The notes beneath the pieces are model-generated. The model was given only the letters and a program-made list of their open reading frames with translations. It was not told where the DNA came from and searched no databases. DNA of 64,000 bases from JAIOZK01 sp964468645 (lineage in GTDB: Bacteria > Bacteroidota > Bacteroidia > Bacteroidales > JAIOZK01), in NCBI GenBank assembly GCA_964468645.1, contig CAYXUU010000009.1:72974-136973 (forward strand), given 5' to 3'. Below, piece after piece: positions 8,309-16,735 of this stretch. Numbering within the stretch: the first letter of the stretch is position 1; each line of letters opens with the position of its first letter. Position numbers and translations under genes: made by a program.

Positions 8309-9475
8309 ATGATGAATCTGGTAGAAGTAAACGACAAAAAAACAATCAAACAATTTCTCGATGTTCCAAGGATTTTGTACAAAGATGATCCTCACTGGAT
8401 ATGTCCGCTTGACACATCAATAAATAAAGTGTTTGACCCGCGCAAGAATATTTTCTTTAAGCATGGAAAAGCCAGGCGATGGATATTAAAGGATGATCAG
8501 GGTAAACTGATTGGGAGGGTTGCTGCCTTTATTAATGAAAAGAAAGCCTTTAATTACGATCAGCCAACCGGCGGAATGGGATTCTTTGAATGTATAGAGG
8601 ATCAGGAAGCTGCATATAAATTATTTGATCAATGTAAAAACTGGCTTGCAGAAGAGGGGATGGAAGCTATGGATGGCCCGATTAATTTCGGGGAAAACGA
8701 TAATTTCTGGGGTTTGCTGGTTGAAGGGTTTATTCAGCCAACATTCGGCATGAATTATAACTTCCCTTATTATCAGAAATTTTTTGAGGATTATGGATTC
8801 AAATCCTATTTCGACCAGGTTTCTAACCACCTCAACCTTAAAGAGGATTTCCCGGAACGATTCTGGAAAATTGCCGATTGGATCAGGAAAAAACCTGGTT
8901 ATCTTTTTAAACATTTTAGCTATAAGGATCCTGAGACGTTTATTGATGACCTGAAAATAGTTTACGACAAGGCCTGGATCAATCATGAGAATTATACACC
9001 GATTCATAAAAAGGATCTTGTTGAATCGCTGAAGCTTGCCAAACACGTTCTGGTTGAAGAGTTTATCTGGTTTGTTTATTTCAATAATGAGCCTATTGCT
9101 TTTCTTGTGATGTTGCCCGATGCCAACGAGCTGTTCAGATCCTTTAATGGTAAGCTTAACCTGATTAATAAATTAAAGGTATATTTTGCAAACAAGAAGA
9201 AAGTATTTACACGGACAAGGATTACAATCATGGGTGTTGTGCCTGAGTTCCAAAAGAAAGGCGTTGAATCAGCCATTTTCTGGCATATGAATGAAGTGAT
9301 GCCAAAATGGCCTAAGATAGATACCATCGAATTATCCTGGGTTGGGGACTTCAACCAGAAGATGAGGTCACTCCATGAATCGGTCGGGGGTACTTTTGCC
9401 ATGAAACACATTACTTACAGGAAATTATTTGGAAGTGATCAGCATGATTCACGGCACAAGACGATTCAGAAATAG
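8309..9475 (+). CDS. GNAT-like N-acetyltransferase domain protein
   Basis: Protein of 388 residues from MMNLVEVNDKKTIKQFLDVP. This resembles a family of large GNAT-fold proteins common in Bacteroidota: an N-terminal half with the WICPLD/NIFFKHGKARRW region and a C-terminal acetyltransferase-like half with MGVVPEFQKKGVESAIFWHM, where the Q/RxxGxE-type segment would bind acetyl-CoA. Substrate unknown. The start at 8309 is preferred over 8261 because the promoter -7 box lies between them. It is divergent from the LptF/G operon and is followed by 170 bases that contain the next gene's promoter. Confidence 0.65.
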   Translation: MMNLVEVNDKKTIKQFLDVPRILYKDDPHWICPLDTSINKVFDPRKNIFFKHGKARRWILKDDQGKLIGRVAAFINEKKAFNYDQPTGGMGFFECIEDQEAAYKLFDQCKNWLAEEGMEAMDGPINFGENDNFWGLLVEGFIQPTFGMNYNFPYYQKFFEDYGFKSYFDQVSNHLNLKEDFPERFWKIADWIRKKPGYLFKHFSYKDPETFIDDLKIVYDKAWINHENYTPIHKKDLVESLKLAKHVLVEEFIWFVYFNNEPIAFLVMLPDANELFRSFNGKLNLINKLKVYFANKKKVFTRTRITIMGVVPEFQKKGVESAIFWHMNEVMPKWPKIDTIELSWVGDFNQKMRSLHESVGGTFAMKHITYRKLFGSDQHDSRHKTIQK

Positions 9476-9570
9476 TATGTTCGATATAAGCTAGTTAAAA
9501 CAAGAAAAATAAAATTAATTGAGCATGTATCTTTTTTTATAAGCTTAATTTTTAATAATTATTTATTATC

Positions 9571-9601
9571 TTGCAGCGCTTATTTTAAAGCATTATATTT
9601 G
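9571..9601 (+). promoter_or_regulatory. Promoter of secreted paralog 1
   Basis: TTG at 9571-9573, exactly 20 bases, then TATATTTG at 9594-9601. This matches the Bacteroidetes sigma factor consensus (TTTG, about 20, TAnnTTTG). The predicted start of transcription is near 9607, just before the open frame's TTG at 9610, so translation should begin at the ATG at 9649 or 9655. Confidence 0.75.
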
Positions 9602-9648
9602 CATGTTCTTTGAAGGATAAAAATTTAATAACGTTTAACCCAAAAACA

Positions 9649-11619
9649 ATGATTATGAAAAGAATTCTACTTTTAGGATTGGCTCTGGGTATTGGTGCAT
9701 TCAGTTTTGCCCAGAACAGCCAGTTTAAGCTAGTGTCAACACACTTGCCGAAAAATGTTTCAACCGATCAGGTTGCAATAAAATCTGCGCCATCAACACA
9801 GGCAGTACAACAACGTAACAGTGCATCTTTCAATAAAGATGGCCGTTTACTGACATTTGTACCTATCGGGGAATCCGGTAATGCCTATGGTTTTTATGGT
9901 GATCCCAGAACTTACCTCTGGGCCGATGACTATATCAACAGTGTTGTATTTACTCACAGGATGGTCGTTGATCCTCCGGGATCATACGGTAACAGCCGTG
10001 TTTCCTATGATGTTTCATGGGAAGGTGGTATGGATGGCACATGGACCAACAACATACAGGTTTATGAACCATTGGGACCAGGCGGACAGTATCCGGATGC
10101 AGCAGGCCGCTACCCACAGGGAGCTATCTATAACCCACAGGGAAACACGGATCCAGCAAATGCTTATTACGCATATTTTATCCCTACACTTGACGGAACC
10201 AACGTAGGTGGTAACTGGGGTGGATATGGCTATGGTACAAACCATTTGCAAACTGTTGATCCTCCGGCCCCAACACAGCATAATTCTACTTCCAGTGGAA
10301 ATATCATGAGATTAATTCCTGATGCATTTACCATTCAACAAACCGGTGATGCATGGATGATCGATGGCTCATTTGATGGTGGGGCAGGTACATACCTCGG
10401 AACCATGATCTGGGACCAGGGTGTATTCAGTGATGCTGCCGGGGATTATGAGTATGATGAGTGGACAACTGCTTGGGCAAGTGATGCCCTTGGCTGGAAT
10501 GACTCAAAAATCGCTTTCGGACCTGACGGACAGATCGGATATTTTTGTGTGATGATGGATGATGCTTCCATGAATCCTGATTGGACAAATTATCATCCTG
10601 CACTTTTCCTTACCGAAGATGGTGGTGAATCATGGTCAGATGACGTGATCCATTGTCAGTTAGGTGGTGAAGATGGAATAGCCAGCGTAAAATCATTCAT
10701 CTCCGACGAGGTGCTTGAGGCTATTTATGGTGCAGGGTACAACCGCGACGAATTATATTATAATATGGGATTCCATGTGGATATGTCAGTCTGCGCTCAT
10801 GGTGATGCCCACCTGACAGGTTTGATTGCATGTGCAACAGAAGACGGCTGGTATCCGAACTATGAATCTTCAGGTACATTCCACCTGTGGTATGATTACG
10901 AAGAAGAAACATGGGATGGTAATTTCCTTTATTTTAACAAAACTTTCGACGGTGACCTGGGTGGGATTTCAGAATACAACAGGCCACAGATCTCTACGGA
11001 TATGATGGGTCACTTTATGTTTTTCTCATGGATAGATACAGACCTGGAAGGTGTTGAAACAAATACATCGCCTGATATTTACTGTGTTGGATATGATCCA
11101 AACGCTGCTGAACCTTATTATACCGAAGTTTTCAACGTAACTGCTTTTACCCAGGCTATGTGGACAGCATACTGGGGAAGCCAGTCACATTATGTATTCA
11201 GTGAAGATATGGGTTCAGAAATCGAATTCACTATTCCTTTTGTTTACGAAGAAGCTGATCCCGAAGATCCCGCACAGCAGGTGGCATTCTGGTATCTCGA
11301 TGGATTCACCATTACATTCCCTGATTACTGGGAAGGTGTTGAAGAATTCGATAATAACCTGATCGCAAGTGTTGATCAGAACTATCCCAACCCTTTCAAC
11401 TCATCTACAACCATCAATGTTGAATTAGCTGACAATGCTGACCTTAGTATTGAAGTTACCAACCTGATTGGTCAGAAGATTTATGAAATGGATAAAGGAA
11501 ATGTTCCTGCCGGTACTTATGAATTTGTTTTGAGCGCTGATAACTTCAGCAATGGTGTATATTTCTACACAGTTAGGGCAAATGAAAATAAGATTACCAA
11601 GAAAATGATCGTAGAATAA
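9649..11619 (+). CDS. Type IX-secreted Asp-box protein, paralog 1
   Basis: Predicted 656-residue secreted protein. It has a signal peptide (MIMKRILLLGLALGIGAFSF, cleavage near AQ), a long beta-rich body and a C-terminal type IX sorting domain of about 80 residues that opens with NYPNPFNSSTTI and ends KKMIVE. The body holds one clear Asp-box (TEDGGESW), as in sialidase-like propellers, and the block DPPGSYGNSR that is shared by all three paralogs. The catalytic role, if any, is unknown. The next two plus-strand genes are close paralogs. It has its own promoter (9571-9601) and a strong terminator (11645-11683), so it is expressed as a single gene. Confidence 0.85.
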   Translation: MIMKRILLLGLALGIGAFSFAQNSQFKLVSTHLPKNVSTDQVAIKSAPSTQAVQQRNSASFNKDGRLLTFVPIGESGNAYGFYGDPRTYLWADDYINSVVFTHRMVVDPPGSYGNSRVSYDVSWEGGMDGTWTNNIQVYEPLGPGGQYPDAAGRYPQGAIYNPQGNTDPANAYYAYFIPTLDGTNVGGNWGGYGYGTNHLQTVDPPAPTQHNSTSSGNIMRLIPDAFTIQQTGDAWMIDGSFDGGAGTYLGTMIWDQGVFSDAAGDYEYDEWTTAWASDALGWNDSKIAFGPDGQIGYFCVMMDDASMNPDWTNYHPALFLTEDGGESWSDDVIHCQLGGEDGIASVKSFISDEVLEAIYGAGYNRDELYYNMGFHVDMSVCAHGDAHLTGLIACATEDGWYPNYESSGTFHLWYDYEEETWDGNFLYFNKTFDGDLGGISEYNRPQISTDMMGHFMFFSWIDTDLEGVETNTSPDIYCVGYDPNAAEPYYTEVFNVTAFTQAMWTAYWGSQSHYVFSEDMGSEIEFTIPFVYEEADPEDPAQQVAFWYLDGFTITFPDYWEGVEEFDNNLIASVDQNYPNPFNSSTTINVELADNADLSIEVTNLIGQKIYEMDKGNVPAGTYEFVLSADNFSNGVYFYTVRANENKITKKMIVE

Positions 11620-11637
11620 TAAATTTTCAGGGAAAAT

Positions 11638-11961
11638 TTATCCCAAAAGGGCTGTCTGCCGATTAGCAGACAGCCCTTTTTTTATCAATTCATCATTCTC
11701 TTTTAGAGTTGCCTCAAGTAATTGAGTATCCTCGTAAAGTTTTGATTTGGAGATTGTTTTAAGGCAAACCATGGTTTCTCTTAATTCTTTAAGAATGACC
11801 TTCATCTTATGGATAAAATCCTTTCTGGATTCTGCGCTCTGTGCTTCACCATAGTTCAATGAAACAGAGGTTCCTGACCTAAGCAATTGACCAGCCAGAT
11901 GATTACCTGTCTTGATATTTGATTTCAGATTTGATGGTAAATCAATAGAAGTGCTTCTATT
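11638..11961 (-). pseudogene. Four-helix-bundle (S23/IVP-like) protein, 5'-degraded
   Basis: The frame encodes the core of the four-helix-bundle family linked to 23S rRNA intervening sequences and many unrelated loci: HLAGQLLRSGTSVSLNYGEA then QSAESRKDFIHKMKVILKEL. An N-terminal helix of about 20 residues and an ATG are missing. The frame is open only from 11961, after a TAA, and the best start is a TTG at 11886 giving 82 residues. The 3' end runs through a terminator hairpin. I read it as a decaying copy left between two secreted paralogs. Use of the TTG to make a short protein is possible but less likely. Confidence 0.6.
11645..11683 (+). terminator. Rho-independent terminator after secreted paralog 1
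   Basis: A perfect 15-bp stem (11645-11659 with 11666-11680, arm AAAAGGGCTGTCTGC) has a 6-base loop and is followed by Ts, 26 bases after the stop codon at 11619. On the other strand the same DNA is the 3' end of the four-helix-bundle remnant. Confidence 0.9.
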
Positions 11962-11986
11962 TTATTTTCCTTAAAATTCAATAAAG

Positions 11987-12018
11987 TTTGCGAAATAAAT
12001 AAAGATGTTTTACATTTG
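11987..12018 (+). promoter_or_regulatory. Promoter of secreted paralog 2
   Basis: TTTG at 11987-11990, 20 bases, then TACATTTG at 12011-12018: a full match to the Bacteroidetes consensus with the same spacing as at paralogs 1 and 3. The leader to the ATG at 12061 is about 36 bases. Confidence 0.8.
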
Positions 12019-12060
12019 TTATGCATCTTTGCTTTTTATGTCGAACCAAAATAAATTATT

Positions 12061-14019
12061 ATGAAGAACATTTTACTATTTGTATTAATTATGGGTATTA
12101 GCAGCATTGCTTATGCTCAGTCGGGCAACTTTGAGCTTAAGCCCACGAAGTTACCTGAAAAAGGCATTGTTGAACCGATAGGATTAAAGGCTGCAGCCAC
12201 AACACAGGCGGTACAGGAACGAAACTCCCAGACTTTTTATAAGGATGGGCGTAATGTCACCTTTGTTCATATTGGTGATGCCGGCAATGATTACACCTTT
12301 GCCTATGCCCCGAGAACTTATGTCTGGGCCGATGATCATATCAACAGTGTGGTCTTTACACACAGAATGATCGTTGATCCGCCTGGATCATATGGTAATA
12401 GCCGTATATCCTATGATGTATCATGGGAAGGCGGTATGGACGGAACCTGGACCAACAACATTCAGGTTTATGAACCACTGGGGCCAGGTGGCGAGTATCC
12501 TGATGCCGCTGGAAGGTATCCCCAGGGGGCTATTTATAACCCGCAGGGAAATACAGACCCGGCAAATGCATATTATGCATATTTTATCACTACCCTGGAT
12601 CAGTCAAACGGTGGAAGCTGGGGCGGATATGGAATGGGAACCAATCCACTTCAGGCAGTTGATCCTCCAACACCAACACAAACCAATGTTACTTCAGGTG
12701 GGGACATCTGGAGGCTGATCCCCGATGGATTCTTTATTACCCAGGCAGGTGATGCATGGAGTAATGACGGCTCTTTCGATGGAGGCGCCCAAACTTATCT
12801 TGGTTATATTATCTGGGATCATGGAATATTCAATGATGAAATTCCTGATTACGAATATGATGAATCGGTAACTGCATGGCAGTATGCTGACTACGGATGG
12901 AATTACTCAAAAACAGCTTTTGATCCAACAGGTATGATAGGTTATTACCTGGTAATGGGTGATGGGGATGATAACCCCGAGTGGACCAGCTATCATCCAA
13001 TATTGTTTATGACTGAAGATGGTGGTGAGTCATGGACAGACGAACCGATACATTGCCAGCTTGGTGGTGAAGACGGAATTCAAAATGTGAAAGATTTTGT
13101 TTCTGATGAGGTTATGGAAGCCATTTATGGAGCCGGTTATAACAGGGATGAGATTTATTATAATATGGGATTCCAGGCCGGCATCGCGGTTGGCGCTAAT
13201 GGAAATGCCCACCTTACAGGTATTATTGCTTGTGGAACAGAAGAAGGATGGTATCCTAACTATGAATCAATGGGTACTTTCCATGTATGGTATGATTATG
13301 AAGAGGAAACATGGGATGCTGATTTCATATACTGGAATAAAACACTGCAGGGCGACCTGGGTGGAATTCCACAATACAACAGGCCGATGATATCTTCAGA
13401 TATGGATGGTCATTATTTCTTCTTCTCATGGATAGATACCGACCTGGAAGGTGTGGAAGAAAATACTTCCCCTGATATCTATTGTGCTGGTTACGATCCT
13501 GTAGATGATGTCTATAGCGAAGTTTATAACGTTACGGCATTTACGCAGGCCATGTGGACTGCTTACCAGGGAAGCCAGTCGAGTTATGTTTTCCAGGAAT
13601 ATATCAATGGCGATGAGGATATCAAATTTACGATCCCCTTTGTTTACGCGGAAATGGATCCTGAAGATCCGGGCCTTGAAACTTATTTCTGGTATATCGA
13701 TGGATTTACAATTGAATTCCCGAACCACTGGATCGGAGTTGATGAAGCTGAAAGTAACCTGATTGCAAATGTTGATCAGAACTTTCCGAATCCTTTCAAT
13801 ACAAATACCACAATAAGTGTTGATCTGGAAGATGATGCGAATTTAAGCCTGGAGGTTACCAACCTGATCGGCCAGAAAGTATTTGAGGTTGAAAAAGGAA
13901 ATGTTCCTGCAGGTTCCTATGAGTTTATTCTCAGTGCTGATAATTTCAGCAATGGGGTTTATTTCTATACAGTTAAAGCAAACAATAGCAAGGTTACCAA
14001 AAAGATGATCGTAGAATAA
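12061..14019 (+). CDS. Type IX-secreted Asp-box protein, paralog 2
   Basis: Predicted 652-residue secreted protein with a signal peptide (residues 1-20, ending AYAQ), the same body as paralog 1 (Asp-box TEDGGESW, shared DPPGSYGNSR block) and a type IX sorting tail starting NFPNPFNTNTTI and ending KKMIVE. Similarity to the neighbours extends along the whole length. Differences are scattered, which fits an old tandem duplication followed by divergence, not a recent copy. It has its own promoter (11987-12018) and terminator (14041-14072). The ligand or substrate is unknown. Confidence 0.85.
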   Translation: MKNILLFVLIMGISSIAYAQSGNFELKPTKLPEKGIVEPIGLKAAATTQAVQERNSQTFYKDGRNVTFVHIGDAGNDYTFAYAPRTYVWADDHINSVVFTHRMIVDPPGSYGNSRISYDVSWEGGMDGTWTNNIQVYEPLGPGGEYPDAAGRYPQGAIYNPQGNTDPANAYYAYFITTLDQSNGGSWGGYGMGTNPLQAVDPPTPTQTNVTSGGDIWRLIPDGFFITQAGDAWSNDGSFDGGAQTYLGYIIWDHGIFNDEIPDYEYDESVTAWQYADYGWNYSKTAFDPTGMIGYYLVMGDGDDNPEWTSYHPILFMTEDGGESWTDEPIHCQLGGEDGIQNVKDFVSDEVMEAIYGAGYNRDEIYYNMGFQAGIAVGANGNAHLTGIIACGTEEGWYPNYESMGTFHVWYDYEEETWDADFIYWNKTLQGDLGGIPQYNRPMISSDMDGHYFFFSWIDTDLEGVEENTSPDIYCAGYDPVDDVYSEVYNVTAFTQAMWTAYQGSQSSYVFQEYINGDEDIKFTIPFVYAEMDPEDPGLETYFWYIDGFTIEFPNHWIGVDEAESNLIANVDQNFPNPFNTNTTISVDLEDDANLSLEVTNLIGQKVFEVEKGNVPAGSYEFILSADNFSNGVYFYTVKANNSKVTKKMIVE

Positions 14020-14040
14020 TTGGTGTTATACGTTTAATTA

Positions 14041-14072
14041 AAAGGTTGTCTGTTCAGGCAGCCTTTTTTTTT
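14041..14072 (+). terminator. Rho-independent terminator after secreted paralog 2
   Basis: AAAGGTTGTCTG pairs with CAGGCAGCCTTT through 12 bp with two G-U pairs and a tight loop, followed by a run of Ts. It lies 22 bases after the stop codon. Stem sequence and position resemble the terminator of paralog 1, so promoter and terminator appear to have been duplicated with the gene. Confidence 0.85.
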
Positions 14073-14106
14073 GATAGTTTTTTAACTATTTCACGAGCCA
14101 TTATCT

Positions 14107-14205
14107 CGGAGTTACCAGTTCGGAGTTACCAGTTCGGAGTTACCAGTTCGAAGTTATTAACTGGCCAACTCAACTTCAAACCGGTAACTTCGAACTGGTT
14201 ACTTG
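14107..14205. repeat. 14-bp tandem repeat with inverted arm
   Basis: Three perfect copies of CGGAGTTACCAGTT (14107-14120, 14121-14134, 14135-14148) and a diverged fourth are followed by inverted words. TTACCAGTTCGAAGTTA (14140-14156) pairs with TAACTTCGAACTGGTTA (14185-14201), with one mismatch in 17. The tract can form a hairpin of about 60 bases. Same family as the tracts at 388, 3085, 4158 and 42680. Confidence 0.85.
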
Positions 14206-14262
14206 TTTGTATGTTATAACTGCATCAAATACCTCTGCCTCATCACCATGAAAAATTAAAAC

Positions 14263-14293
14263 TTGACATAATAGCCACGTTGCCTTATATTTG
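14263..14293 (+). promoter_or_regulatory. Promoter of secreted paralog 3
   Basis: TTG at 14263-14265, 20 bases, then TATATTTG at 14286-14293. Elements and spacing equal those of paralog 1. Transcription should start near 14299, so the first ATG at 14307 would be almost leaderless and the ATG at 14325 is the better start. Confidence 0.75.
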
Positions 14294-14324
14294 TTGTAAC
14301 TAACTTATGTTAAACAAAAATCAA

Positions 14325-16289
14325 ATGATCATGAAGAGATTTACTTTATTCCTAATTATCCTTGCAATAGGTATATCATCTGTTGCCCTGGGGCAGTTTA
14401 AGGCGATCAGCACAAAGCTTGACAAGCAAAGTATTGTTCAGCCTCCGGTTACAAAATCTACACCGGTAACACAGGCCATTGAGAATCCAGAATCAGCCAC
14501 CTACGCCATTGACGGACGTAATCTGACATTTGTCGCCATTGGTGCAGCCGGCAATGCCTATGGGTTCTATGGTGATCCCAGGACCTATTTGTGGGCAGAT
14601 CCGAATATCAACAGTGTGGTCTTTACACACAGGATGATCGTTGATCCCCCGGGATCCTATGGTAACAGCCGTGTTTCCTATGATGTATCGACTGAGGAAG
14701 GTATGGATGGTACGTGGACCAACAATATCCAGGTTTATGAACCGCTGGGGCCCGGTGGGCAATATCCCCTTGCAGCAGGAAGATATCCGCAGGGTGCAAT
14801 CTATAATCCTCCCGGAAATACAAATCCGGATAATGCCTGGTATGCCTATTTTATCCCGACCATTATTGATGAGAATGGTATCTGGGGAGGGTATGCCCAT
14901 GGTACCAATAATCTCACAACTGTTGACCCCCCAGCACCTACGCAAACCAATTTAAATTCAGGCGGGGATATCTGGCGATTAATACCCGATGCCTATACAG
15001 TTACACAGGAAGGATTTGCCTGGTGTGCCGATGGTAGTTTCGATGGGGCCAATAACTTCGCATATCTGGGTAATTATATTTTTAATAAAGGAACATTCAA
15101 CACCGATATTAATGATTATGAATATGATGAATGGCTGATGCCAATACTTGCTGCCGATGACGGGATAAATGATAGCAAGATCGCGTTTGATCCGACAGGG
15201 CAAATGGGTTATGTTTGTGTTATGAGTGAATCACCAAGCGATCCTGTTGAATGGACCAATTATCACCCCATCCTTTACATGACAGATGATGGCGGTGAAA
15301 ACTGGTCGGATGAACCCATCCATTGCCAGTTTGGTGGCGAAGATGGGATAGAATCGGTGAAAAGTTTTATTTCCGATGAAGTCCTTGAAGACATATACGG
15401 CGCTGGTTACAACCGGGATGAGATCCCCTATAACATGGGATTCCATGTGGATATGGTTGTTGATAAATACGGTAATGCACATTTAACCGGCATTATTGCA
15501 TGCGGCACCAATGAAGGAACCTGGTATCCCAACCATGAGTCCATGGGCACTTTCCATGTTTGGTATAATTATGATGAAGAAACCTGGGATGCTGATTTCC
15601 TTTACTGGAATAAAACCTTTGATGGTGACCTTGGTGGTATTTCAGAATATAACAGACCGCAGATCTCAACTGATATCGAAGGGGAATATCTGTTCATTTC
15701 CTGGATTGATACCGACCTTGAGGGGGTTGAAACCAACACCTCGCCCGATATATACTGCATTGCTTATGATGTTGATTTTTGGGAATATACAGAAGTGTAC
15801 AATGTAACTGCTTTTACACAGGGTATGTGGACTGCTTATTATGGGAGCCAGTCACATTATGTATTCAGAGATAATACCTTTGCAGATATGATTGTAACGA
15901 TTACTGTTCCTTTTGTTTATGAAGAATGCAACCCTGAAGATCCCGCCGAACAGGTTCAGTTCTGGTATATTGATGGATTTGAATTAGTTTTCGAGAGACC
16001 GAATGATATTGGTGAATATGGTGAAGATATAATTAGTGATGTAGTTCAAAACCATCCCAACCCATTTAGAACAAGTACAACTATTTCAGTTGATCTGGCA
16101 GCAAAAACAAACTTAAGCCTTGAGGTGACCAACCTGATCGGACAGAAAGTATTTGAACAGGACAGGGGGGAAGTACCGGCAGGTTCGTATGAGTTTTTAC
16201 TTGAAGCTTCGGATTTTGGTAGTGGGGTATATTTCTATACAGTTCAGGCAGGAGGAGAGAAAGTAACAAAGAAAATGATCGTAGAATAA
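14325..16289 (+). CDS. Type IX-secreted Asp-box protein, paralog 3
   Basis: Predicted 654-residue secreted protein starting MIMKRFTLFLII, like paralog 1. It has a signal peptide ending near ALGQ, an Asp-box variant (TDDGGENW), the conserved DPPGSYGNSR block, and a type IX sorting domain from NHPNPFRTSTTI to the same KKMIVE end. The three copies keep order and orientation over 6.6 kb, with separate promoters. Conservation of the body, not only of the sorting tail, points to one shared extracellular job, for example binding a surface glycan or polymer, but no enzyme motif is evident. Confidence 0.85.
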   Translation: MIMKRFTLFLIILAIGISSVALGQFKAISTKLDKQSIVQPPVTKSTPVTQAIENPESATYAIDGRNLTFVAIGAAGNAYGFYGDPRTYLWADPNINSVVFTHRMIVDPPGSYGNSRVSYDVSTEEGMDGTWTNNIQVYEPLGPGGQYPLAAGRYPQGAIYNPPGNTNPDNAWYAYFIPTIIDENGIWGGYAHGTNNLTTVDPPAPTQTNLNSGGDIWRLIPDAYTVTQEGFAWCADGSFDGANNFAYLGNYIFNKGTFNTDINDYEYDEWLMPILAADDGINDSKIAFDPTGQMGYVCVMSESPSDPVEWTNYHPILYMTDDGGENWSDEPIHCQFGGEDGIESVKSFISDEVLEDIYGAGYNRDEIPYNMGFHVDMVVDKYGNAHLTGIIACGTNEGTWYPNHESMGTFHVWYNYDEETWDADFLYWNKTFDGDLGGISEYNRPQISTDIEGEYLFISWIDTDLEGVETNTSPDIYCIAYDVDFWEYTEVYNVTAFTQGMWTAYYGSQSHYVFRDNTFADMIVTITVPFVYEECNPEDPAEQVQFWYIDGFELVFERPNDIGEYGEDIISDVVQNHPNPFRTSTTISVDLAAKTNLSLEVTNLIGQKVFEQDRGEVPAGSYEFLLEASDFGSGVYFYTVQAGGEKVTKKMIVE

Positions 16290-16437
16290 GTTTTAACTAA
16301 AAAATTTATCTGATATCTGAACATCGATTAACAATATGTGATTGCAAAAGTATTTGCTATATTGGTGCGTTATTAACCATCATTCGTAAATAGAGCTGAA
16401 ATCACCTATCGTTAATCGGTGTTTTTTATTCATAAGA

Positions 16438-16556
16438 ACCAAACAGGCCGCTCCTACGGAGCTTGGTCTTTCATTCGCTTGCTTCGCTGCTACAAAACAG
16501 TTAGCCTCTACGAGGCAAGATGTTTGGTTATGGTAGCATGTTATCTTCAGATAACA
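16438..16556. repeat. Nested palindromes, REP-like cluster
   Basis: The outer arms ACCAAACA (16438-16445) and TGTTTGGT (16521-16528) enclose two matched small hairpins, GCTCC-TAC-GGAGC (16450-16462) and GCCTC-TAC-GAGGC (16504-16516). A third hairpin follows directly, TGTTATCT-TC-AGATAACA (16539-16556). The sequence is more GC-rich than its surroundings and non-coding. This is the main content of the gene-free 16290-16735. Upstream, near 16400-16427, a weak CACC/GGTG hairpin followed by six Ts may be the terminator of paralog 3. Confidence 0.65.
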
Positions 16557-16735
16557 CCCCAGGCAGTTGTATAAGGCTCCAAACAACAGAATTTAATTTT
16601 ATATCCACCACTGAAACAATACCCTCAACAATGTTTCCATCTTCGAGGTCATTCCATTTCCACCTTCTAACTGATTCTGACCCTGTAGCTCGCTTTTTTT
16701 TAATACTTTCGCATCCTGATTTTAAAACTTGAATA

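Noticed and set aside
8121..8345. Minus-strand 74-residue frame between LptF/G and GNAT-like genes
   Set aside because: It covers both divergent promoters and starts inside the GNAT-like gene. No protein features.
14493..14945. Minus-strand 150-residue frame inside secreted paralog 3
   Set aside because: Antisense shadow; the sense frame has the conserved domain, signal peptide and promoter.
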